Shown: one piece after another, positions 1 through 5,665 of the stretch
How the letters are laid out: each line of letters opens with the position of its first letter
Position numbering within the stretch: position 1 is the stretch's first letter
DNA from: Chlorobiota bacterium
GTDB lineage: Bacteria; Bacteroidota; Bacteroidia; Flavobacteriales; Flavobacteriaceae
Assembly (NCBI GenBank): GCA_013151975.1
Contig: JAADHG010000048.1
Location: 1-9,493, forward strand
Length of the DNA stretch: 9,493 nucleotides
Reading direction: 5' to 3'
Position numbers and translations under genes: made by a program
The notes under the pieces: generated by a model
Databases searched by the model: none
The model's input: only the letters and a program-made list of their open reading frames with translations
What the model was told of the DNA's origin: nothing

Positions 1-415
1 TAATGCGATCATAATTTACATTGCCTTGTTCGTCTATAAGTTGTGTAGTATCTAAAATATCATCGACACCAAAACGAATAATTGAAATTCCGATAGCACT
101 TCTGTCATCCAAAGGTTTAGCAAATGCGATATAGTTATAATTGGCAATATTAGCAAAGTAGCTAGAGTGCATTAAGGCCATTTGATTATCCTCAAGATTT
201 ACTAAACCAGCAGGGTTCCAGTATCCCGAATTTACATCTCCAGTATTAGCAACTACAGTATTACTCATGCCAAGTGCAGCAGCATCAACGCCAATATTCA
301 TAAATTCATTAGAATACTTCCGTGTGGTTTGTGCAAAAATTAGTGATGCACTTAATAGGAGGATAATAGCAAAATACGTTTTCAAAGGCAAATTCTTTTG
401 TACAAAGATGCACAT
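1..415 (-). CDS. PorV/PorQ-family outer-membrane protein, 3' end missing
   Basis: The reverse strand from the ATG at 415 reads open for 138 codons to the left edge, so the C-terminal part is missing. The N-terminus is a signal peptide: a hydrophobic stretch at residues 14-27 ends in IFAQ, with likely cleavage between A28 and Q29. After it comes a motif typical of the PorV/PorQ (UPF0164-like) barrel family: NIGVDAAALGMSN, then a D-V-N-S-G-Y-W-N-P-A-G-L stretch. Known members are outer-membrane beta-barrels, and PorV is the shuttle protein of type IX secretion; several flavobacterial paralogues exist, so which one this is stays open. The start is uncertain: the TTG at 385 would give a shorter, more standard signal peptide starting (M)KTYFAI. 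The gene is divergent from pssA across about 100 bases. Family call is fairly sure; a type IX secretion role is inference. Confidence 0.82.
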   Translation of the reverse strand, partial: MCIFVQKNLPLKTYFAIILLLSASLIFAQTTRKYSNEFMNIGVDAAALGMSNTVVANTGDVNSGYWNPAGLVNLEDNQMALMHSSYFANIANYNYIAFAKPLDDRSAIGISIIRFGVDDILDTTQLIDEQGNVNYDRI

Positions 416-516
416 AATTTTTCAACCATTTAAACTCTAATTTGCGATAGATATTGCCTTTTACTTATGCTAGACAGAAATAGTTTGTTATTTTTACTTT
501 ACCAAAAATATTGAAC

Positions 517-1248
517 ATGAAACGACACATTCCAAATTTTGTTACACTATTAAATGTTTTCTGCGGAAGTGTTGCAGTAATTTTTGCTGTAAATGGAAAC
601 ATGAAGCTTACAGCCTTATTTGTTTTTCTAGGTGTTTTTTTCGATTTCTTTGATGGCTTATTAGCCAGAAAACTTAAGGTACAAAGCAACTTAGGCTTAC
701 AGCTAGATTCTCTAGCAGATATGATAACCAGCGGATTAGTACCAGGACTTGTAATGTTTCATTTATTTAATTTGGCTGGACCAGATTGGATGGAGTTTGG
801 TGTAAATCAATCTATAACAGTTTTGTCTATGTCGTCAAATAGTTTCTTGCCTTTCTTCGGATTGCTTATCACACTTGCTTCGGCGTATCGTTTAGCAAAC
901 TTTAATATTGATGAGAATCAGACAGATGCTTTTATTGGTTTACCAACACCTGCAAATGCACTTTTAATTTTATCGCTACCATTAATTATGGAATATCAAA
1001 GCAGCGATATTATGAATGCTATTATTCTTAATAAATGGTTTCTTATTGCAGTAACTTTAATAAGTTGTTACCTCTTAAATGCAAATATTAAACTGTTGGC
1101 TTTAAAATTTAAAAATTGGAGTTTTAAAGATAATGCAGCACGATATATGCTTATTATTTTGGCCGCTATATTAATAATTTTACTCCATTTTGCTGCAATT
1201 CCGTTGATTATTTTAGTTTACATTATCATCTCTCTTTTAAATAAATAA
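517..1248 (+). CDS. pssA: CDP-diacylglycerol-serine O-phosphatidyltransferase
   Basis: This integral membrane enzyme condenses CDP-diacylglycerol with L-serine to phosphatidylserine, the precursor of phosphatidylethanolamine. The 243-residue product carries the full CDP-alcohol phosphotransferase signature: D46-G47-x2-A50-R51-x8-G60-x3-D64-x3-D68, which binds the metal ions and the CDP group. About six to eight hydrophobic segments follow, and the last 40 residues are almost entirely hydrophobic. I chose the ATG at 517 (MKRHIPNFVTLLN), which matches the usual start of the family; an in-frame TTG six bases upstream (511) would add only two residues. The gene follows the divergent PorV-like gene and precedes a DUF808 gene by 72 bases in the same direction, so the two may be cotranscribed. 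A weak promoter-like pair (TTG at 454-456, TTTG at 484-487) lies upstream but lacks the TA of the -7 box. No missing catalytic residue is seen. Confidence 0.95.
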   Translation: MKRHIPNFVTLLNVFCGSVAVIFAVNGNMKLTALFVFLGVFFDFFDGLLARKLKVQSNLGLQLDSLADMITSGLVPGLVMFHLFNLAGPDWMEFGVNQSITVLSMSSNSFLPFFGLLITLASAYRLANFNIDENQTDAFIGLPTPANALLILSLPLIMEYQSSDIMNAIILNKWFLIAVTLISCYLLNANIKLLALKFKNWSFKDNAARYMLIILAAILIILLHFAAIPLIILVYIIISLLNK

Positions 1249-1320
1249 TAAAAACCATGGTAGAAAATATTTTTTATAGAATTGTTATTGTTTTATATAG
1301 GCAAAAATTAAAATAAGAAA

Positions 1321-2193
1321 ATGGCTTCAGGTTTTTTTGCATTACTAGATGATATAGCTGTATTAATGGACGATGTAGCTGCAATGAGTAAAATTGCTGC
1401 AAAAAAAACAGCAGGTATTTTGGGAGATGATTTAGCGGTTAATGCTGAAAAAGCATCAGGGTTTGTTTCTTCACGAGAAATCCCTGTTTTATGGGCTATA
1501 TCAAAGGGTTCATTTTTTAATAAATTAATTATTCTCCCAATTGCATTCCTTTTAAGTGCTTTTTTACCTTGGGCTATCATCTCCATTTTACTGTTAGGAG
1601 GTATTTATTTAGCTTATGAAGGTGCTGAAAAAATTTACGAATATGTAGTGCCTCATAAACGGTTAAATAATACTGCCAAACATGAAACAATGGATGCAGA
1701 GACGGTTTCGAATTATGAAAAAAAGAAGATAAAATCGGCTATAATAACAGATTTTATTCTATCTGTCGAAATTATAATTATTGCACTTAGCACTGTAGTA
1801 GAAAAACAACTTTCTATCCAAATTATGGTCGTTTCTATTGTTGCAATTATAGCGACTGTAGGTGTTTATGGTATAGTAGCACTCATTGTAAGAATGGATG
1901 ACTTTGGATATAAATTAATGACGCTAAATAATAAAAAAAATAATATAGCAAAAAGGATAGGTATTTTTTTTGTGAATGCTTTACCTATTGTAATTAAAAG
2001 TTTAGCTGTTATAGGAACTATTGCAATGATTTTGGTGGCTGGAGGTATATACATTCACAACATTCATTTTTTAAATGATTTTTTTCAACCTGTACCTCTT
2101 ATTTTGGGTGAATTTATAGTAGGTTTAATTGTTGGGCTAATTGCTTTGTTTGGTGTTAAAATTTATAAGAGAGTTTTGAAAACTAAGAAGTAA
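1321..2193 (+). CDS. DUF808 / YedI-family multi-pass membrane protein
   Basis: The 290-residue product matches the DUF808 family (E. coli YedI) along its length. The N-terminus has the characteristic LLDDIAVLMDDVAAMSKIAAKKTAGILGDDL-type region (residues 8-38), followed by an R-E-I-P-V-L-W-A-I-S-K-G-S segment (52-64). Hydrophobic segments lie at about 68-100, 141-160, 165-190, 212-246 and 258-280, separated by a charged loop (111-138, rich in Lys and Glu). The protein ends in a basic tail. The family's molecular function is not established; it is predicted to sit in the inner membrane. The start is the only sensible ATG and gives the family N-terminus directly. It sits 72 bases after pssA on the same strand, so cotranscription is plausible, but no functional link is shown. 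Its 3' end converges on lptB across 161 bases. Confidence 0.9.
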   Translation: MASGFFALLDDIAVLMDDVAAMSKIAAKKTAGILGDDLAVNAEKASGFVSSREIPVLWAISKGSFFNKLIILPIAFLLSAFLPWAIISILLLGGIYLAYEGAEKIYEYVVPHKRLNNTAKHETMDAETVSNYEKKKIKSAIITDFILSVEIIIIALSTVVEKQLSIQIMVVSIVAIIATVGVYGIVALIVRMDDFGYKLMTLNNKKNNIAKRIGIFFVNALPIVIKSLAVIGTIAMILVAGGIYIHNIHFLNDFFQPVPLILGEFIVGLIVGLIALFGVKIYKRVLKTKK

Positions 2194-2293
2194 AATTTGT
2201 GATAAAGAGAGTGGAGAAGTGGTTAAAAATTCTTTAATCAAAACTTCATTTTTTTTAAGAAGTTCAAAGACAACCTCATTGTTTTCCTACCTT

Positions 2294-2312
2294 CACTTAG
2301 ACAAGTTCAGTG
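2294..2312. repeat. Imperfect palindromic element with GAACTTGT core
   Basis: Read on the minus strand this is CACTGAACTTGTCTAAGTG. The outer CACT/AGTG arms pair and the centre is GAACTTGT. It lies in the convergent gap between the DUF808 gene and lptB. On the same strand a TGTCATTCCT stretch (2321-2330) lies beside it, resembling the flanks of short intergenic repeats that I recall from many Bacteroidota genomes. A second element with the same core is at 8917-8937. The pairing is directly visible; membership of a genome-wide repeat family is inference. Confidence 0.55.
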
Positions 2313-2354
2313 TGATACGCAGGAATGACAGAAAAATTAAATAACGCTTAGCTT

Positions 2355-3095
2355 TTAAAACTCTAGCTTCTTTTTACGCAGTTCAAAGTTTTGTCCAAGG
2401 TACACTTTACGTACCATCTCGTCTGCTGCGAGTTCTTCAGGTTTTCCAGCTTTAAGAATACTACCTTCAAACATTAAATAGGTTCTATCAGTAATAGCAA
2501 GGGTTTCTTGTACATTGTGGTCGGTAATTAAAATACCAATGTTCTTCTTGGTCAGTTTTGCTACAATGCGTTGAATGTCTTCAACAGCAACAGGATCTAC
2601 ACCTGCAAAGGGTTCATCTAATAAAATAAAACTTGGGTCGGTTGCCAAAGCACGCGCAATTTCGGTACGTCGTCTTTCCCCACCAGACAACAAATCTCCT
2701 CTGCTTTTACGTATGTGTTCTAGTCCAAATTCATCAATCAAAGATTCCATTTTATCAAGCTGCTCTTTTTTGCTCAATTTGGTCATTTGTAACACACTTA
2801 AAATATTGTCTTCTATACTCAATTTTCTAAAAACAGAAGCTTCTTGCGCAAGGTATCCAATACCATTTTGGGCGCGTTTGTACATGGGGTATTTAGTAAT
2901 TTCAGTATTATCTAGAAAAATTTTACCACCATTAGGTTTAATTAAACCAACAATCATATAAAAAGAAGTTGTTTTTCCTGCACCATTAGGTCCAAGCAAT
3001 CCAACAATTTCACCTTGGTTTACTTTAAGCGAAACATCTTTTACTACTTTTCGTCCACTATAGGACTTCATTAAATTATCGGCTCTTAAAATCAT
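2355..3095 (-). CDS. lptB: LPS export ABC transporter ATP-binding protein LptB
   Basis: LptB is the cytoplasmic ATPase that, with LptFG and LptC, extracts lipopolysaccharide from the inner membrane and drives it along the Lpt bridge to the cell surface. The 246-residue product is of usual length for LptB and has every ABC motif: Walker A GPNGAGKT (35-42), Q-loop Gln84, signature LSGGE (136-140), Walker B ILLDEP (157-162) and H-loop His193. The LptB-type stretch around the Q-loop (GIGYLAQEASVFRKLS, 78-93) and the D-P-V-A-V-E-D-I-Q segment after Walker B separate it from generic branched-chain amino acid ABC ATPases. It is last in the minus-strand run after kdsD, tatC and the AhpD-like gene, 74 bases downstream of the latter. 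Kdo synthesis (kdsD) and LPS export in the same run fit a shared envelope role. No clear promoter is seen immediately upstream. Confidence 0.95.
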   Translation of the reverse strand: MILRADNLMKSYSGRKVVKDVSLKVNQGEIVGLLGPNGAGKTTSFYMIVGLIKPNGGKIFLDNTEITKYPMYKRAQNGIGYLAQEASVFRKLSIEDNILSVLQMTKLSKKEQLDKMESLIDEFGLEHIRKSRGDLLSGGERRRTEIARALATDPSFILLDEPFAGVDPVAVEDIQRIVAKLTKKNIGILITDHNVQETLAITDRTYLMFEGSILKAGKPEELAADEMVRKVYLGQNFELRKKKLEF

Positions 3096-3169
3096 ATACT
3101 ATCTAATGAACGCTAAAAATAGTAAAAACATACAGACTACTACTTTTAGGGTGCTTTTTTATAAATTAT

Positions 3170-3514
3170 TTAACCTTGTTGTTCTAACGCATCCCAATAT
3201 TCGTAAGCACGTCGCAAATGCGGAATTACAATTGTACCACCAACCAAAGTTGCAATACTTAACGATTCTACAATTTCCTCTTTAGTTAAACCTGCTTTGT
3301 AACTATTTTCAAGATGATATTTAATGCAATCATCACAGCGTAATACGGTAGAGGCTACCAAGCCTAAGAGTTCCTTGGTTTTTACATCTAAAGCTCCAGC
3401 TTGGTATGCATTAGTATCTAGATTGAATATGCGTTTTATTATCTTGTTATTATCGGCAAGAATTTTGTCATTCATCCGCTCACGATAGTCGTTAAATTCT
3501 TTAACTATACTCAT
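3170..3514 (-). CDS. Carboxymuconolactone decarboxylase-family (AhpD-like) protein
   Basis: This 114-residue all-helical protein belongs to the CMD/AhpD superfamily. The active-site pattern of AhpD alkylhydroperoxidases, E-x11-C-x2-C-x3-H, is met exactly: E48, C60, C63 and H67 (in RCDDCIKYH). The His between the cysteines in mycobacterial AhpD is Asp here (D62). The following KAGLTKEEI stretch is the usual helix start of the family. The redox CxxC predicts a thiol-dependent peroxidase or disulfide-reductase-like role in the cytoplasm rather than a true lactone decarboxylase; the substrate is unknown. There is no signal peptide. The gene lies between tatC and lptB on the same strand, with 156 bases upstream and 74 downstream. 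A candidate promoter upstream (3541-3569) could let it be expressed apart from kdsD-tatC. Confidence 0.88.
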   Translation of the reverse strand: MSIVKEFNDYRERMNDKILADNNKIIKRIFNLDTNAYQAGALDVKTKELLGLVASTVLRCDDCIKYHLENSYKAGLTKEEIVESLSIATLVGGTIVIPHLRRAYEYWDALEQQG

Positions 3515-3540
3515 TATATTTAGGTTTTCTGGAAATTAAA

Positions 3541-3569
3541 CAAAGTTGTTTTTGTCTTTGTCAAGACAA
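3541..3569 (-). promoter_or_regulatory. Candidate promoter of the AhpD-like gene
   Basis: On the minus strand, TTG (3569-3567) is followed after exactly 18 bases by CAACTTTG (3548-3541). This differs from the Bacteroidota -7 consensus TAnnTTTG only in its first base, and the spacing is the same as in the better promoter at 7924-7952. The predicted transcript would begin roughly 20 bases before the ATG at 3514. The -33 element falls inside a hairpin-forming repeat. This is a pattern match only. Confidence 0.35.
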
Positions 3570-3607
3570 AATTTTCAGGCATAGCCTTTGCTGCGGCTAA
3601 AAATTTT
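3550..3607. repeat. Composite inverted-repeat element in the tatC / AhpD-like gap
   Basis: Two palindromic units lie side by side. The first is a perfect 9-bp stem, TTTTGTCTT (3550-3558) and AAGACAAAA (3563-3571), with loop TGTC. The second is bounded by two copies of the self-complementary AAAATTTT (3568-3575 and 3600-3607), enclosing GGCATAGCC (3578-3586) and an AGCC/GGCT pair (3583-3586 with 3595-3598). The two units overlap at AAAA (3568-3571). The region does not look coding. It could be a small dispersed intergenic repeat, an mRNA processing hairpin between tatC and the AhpD-like gene, or promoter-associated. There is no U-tract, so a simple intrinsic terminator is unlikely. Confidence 0.55.
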
Positions 3608-3670
3608 AACGCAGAGAAAGGGAAAAAGAATGCGTGTAAAAACTGAAAAACTACGTGTAATGAGTATGTA

Positions 3671-4495
3671 TTAGGCATGTTGTTTTTCTTTACGTTTTTG
3701 ATTTCTAATTACAACTTTAGAAATATAAATGCTTACTTGATACAGTATTAAAATAGGGATGGCTACAATAATTTGACTTGCAATATCTGGAGGTGTAATA
3801 ATTGCAGATAGTATAAGTACTATTATAAGTGCATATTTTCGATATTTTTTTAAAAACTCAGGCGTTACCAAACCAATTTTGGTGAGGAAATAGATAATGA
3901 TAGGTAGCTCAAAAACTAATCCAGAAGCTAAAGCTGTAGCTCTTACCAGTCCAATATATGAGCCAATATCAATTTGATTATCAACAACATCAGAAATATT
4001 ATAATTAGCTAAAAAGTTGATAGATAAAGGACATACTATATAATATCCAAACAAAACGCCAAGAAAAAATAGTAAAGACGAAATAATAATAAACCCTCGT
4101 GAACTTTTGCGCTCATCTGTATGTAAACCAGGACTAATAAATGTCCAAAATTGATAAATAACATATGGAAAGGAAATGACAAAACCTGCTGTAATTGAGG
4201 TCCATATATCTGCTGAAAACTGTCCAGCCATAGTTCTACTTTGAATAATCATTGGTAATGAATCGGCACAAAAAGTAGTATCTACATTAATAAAAGTAGC
4301 AGCCTTACATAATAATTTGTAGGTTGGGAAACTCATATCAATGGGCGCAAAAATAATAATCTTAAATATGGATCTACTAAATATAAAGGCTACAGTACCA
4401 ACTAATACAATAGCCAAAGTAGCTCGAATTAAATGCCATCTTAAATCTTCAAGATGATCGAGAAAAGACATTTCATTAATATTTTTTTTTGCCAT
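3671..4495 (-). CDS. tatC: Sec-independent protein translocase subunit TatC
   Basis: TatC is the inner-membrane receptor that recognises twin-arginine signal peptides and, with TatA-type subunits, exports folded proteins. The 274-residue product has the N-terminal cytoplasmic motif HLEDLRWHLIR (14-24), the conserved YQFWTFISPGL loop (114-124), FELP with E196 (equivalent to E. coli Glu170) and TPPD (234-237). Six transmembrane segments are visible, and the C-terminus is basic. The first periplasmic loop (about residues 50-100) is longer than in E. coli and holds two cysteines, C63 and C76. No tatA/B gene is in the window, so it must be elsewhere. The start ATG overlaps the kdsD stop by one base (TAATG), which suggests translational coupling. 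The start is well supported by the family-like N-terminus MAKKNINEMSFLDHLEDLR. Confidence 0.96.
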   Translation of the reverse strand: MAKKNINEMSFLDHLEDLRWHLIRATLAIVLVGTVAFIFSRSIFKIIIFAPIDMSFPTYKLLCKAATFINVDTTFCADSLPMIIQSRTMAGQFSADIWTSITAGFVISFPYVIYQFWTFISPGLHTDERKSSRGFIIISSLLFFLGVLFGYYIVCPLSINFLANYNISDVVDNQIDIGSYIGLVRATALASGLVFELPIIIYFLTKIGLVTPEFLKKYRKYALIIVLILSAIITPPDIASQIIVAIPILILYQVSIYISKVVIRNQKRKEKQHA

Positions 4496-5460
4496 TATAT
4501 TATACCTTCTTTTATAAGATCATGTAAATGTACGACACCGGCGTAAAGCCCATTTTCTTCAACCAATAGTTGAGAAATCTCGTTTGTTTCCATAAGTTCC
4601 ATGGCATCTACAGCCATAGCATTATTGTCAATCCGTTTTGGATTTGTTCCCATAATATCTTTAGCAGTGAGGTTTGAAAAATCGTCTGCTTTACTAAGCA
4701 TGCGCCTTAAATCGCCATCAGTAATAATACCAATGATTTCCCCATTTTCAATCACAGCAGTAACCCCTAGCATTTTTTCTGAGATTTCAATTATAATATC
4801 TTTAATATTGGTGTCAATAGAAACAGCTGGTTTTTGATTTTGCGACGATAGGTCACTAACACGCAAATATAATTTTTTACCTAAAGCACCTCCAGGATGG
4901 TATTTTGCAAAGTCGTTACTAGAAAAACCACGTAAATCTAGCAAACATACAGATAAAGCATCACCAATTACCAATTGAGCAGTAGTACTGGTTGTTGGAG
5001 CCAAATTATTAGGACATGCTTCTTTTTCAACATAAGTGTTTAGTACAAAATCAGCATTTTGACCTAAAAATGAATCTTTATTTCCAGTAATGGCAATCAT
5101 TTTATTAGGCCCATTTTTTATAAATGGTACAAGTACTTTTATTTCAGGCGTGTTTCCACTTTTCGAAATACAAATTACTACGTCATCTTTAAGTATTAAT
5201 CCAAGGTCACCATGTATGGCATCTGCAGCATGCATAAATACCGATGGCGTTCCTGTAGAATTTAAAGTGGCGACAATTTTGTTTGCGATAATAGCACTTT
5301 TCCCAATTCCGGTTATAATTACACGTCCTTTTGAATTATAGATAAGTTGCACCGAATTTGAAAAATCTTCATCTAACAAATTTGAAAGGTTTGCTATAGC
5401 ATTACTCTCAATATTTATAGTGTCTTTGGCAATCTTTAAAATAGAATCTGAAGTGTTCAA
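4495..5460 (-). CDS. kdsD: KpsF/GutQ-family arabinose-5-phosphate isomerase (SIS + two CBS domains)
   Basis: This cytoplasmic enzyme interconverts ribulose 5-phosphate and arabinose 5-phosphate, the first step to Kdo for the LPS inner core. The 321-residue product has an N-terminal SIS sugar-phosphate isomerase domain (about 35-175) with GIGKS (51-55), HGDLG (83-87) and SKSGNTPEI (99-107). Candidate catalytic residues matching E. coli KdsD are K54, E106, E147 and H188 (in KYHPGGALGKK). Two CBS domains follow (about 205-258 and 268-321), with TDGDLRR in the first; they may sense nucleotides or pathway ligands. The start appears to be TTG at 5460: no in-frame ATG lies near, and (M)NTSDSILKIAKDTI matches my memory of flavobacterial homologues. 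It is the first gene of the minus-strand run, its stop overlaps the tatC start, and it is divergent from recQ across 205 AT-rich bases with no confident promoter. Confidence 0.93.
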   Translation of the reverse strand: MNTSDSILKIAKDTINIESNAIANLSNLLDEDFSNSVQLIYNSKGRVIITGIGKSAIIANKIVATLNSTGTPSVFMHAADAIHGDLGLILKDDVVICISKSGNTPEIKVLVPFIKNGPNKMIAITGNKDSFLGQNADFVLNTYVEKEACPNNLAPTTSTTAQLVIGDALSVCLLDLRGFSSNDFAKYHPGGALGKKLYLRVSDLSSQNQKPAVSIDTNIKDIIIEISEKMLGVTAVIENGEIIGIITDGDLRRMLSKADDFSNLTAKDIMGTNPKRIDNNAMAVDAMELMETNEISQLLVEENGLYAGVVHLHDLIKEGII

Positions 5461-5665
5461 AATTAATAGTTTTTGTGTGATGTATTTTAAAGATTTTACT
5501 ATCTTTAAATATCGTTTTAAATAGTGTAATATTTGTTTTACTTAAAACATACTACAAAAAAACGAAAAAAATATATGAGAGTTCTTAAAATATGATATAA
5601 TTTAAATATTTAGAGACACTTTTGTTTAATTTAACTTATAAAGAAATATACAAATTGAGGGATTA

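Noticed and set aside
511..516. TTG at 511 as the start of pssA
   Set aside because: The ATG at 517 gives the standard family N-terminus MKRHIPN and lies only two codons further on.
2250..2274. AACTTC / GAAGTT hairpin in the convergent gap after the DUF808 gene
   Set aside because: The stem is only six weak base pairs with an 11-base A/T loop and no following T-tract, so a terminator cannot be supported.
2575..2961. Long open frame on the plus strand opposite lptB
   Set aside because: It is a shadow of the strongly conserved lptB coding sequence, and its translation shows no recognisable domain.
3121..3169. Possible terminator between the AhpD-like gene and lptB (GGGTGCTTTTTT)
   Set aside because: The T-tract and GGGTGC arm are present on the plus strand, but no complementary GCACCC arm lies upstream, and the strand is wrong for the flanking genes.
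4601..5341. Open frames on the plus strand opposite kdsD
   Set aside because: They mirror the conserved kdsD coding frame and have low-complexity translations.
5461..5665. Search for divergent kdsD and recQ promoters
   Set aside because: Near matches such as TATCTTTA (5500-5507) and AATATTTG (5528-5535) lack a well-placed TTG or a full -7 box, so none is called.
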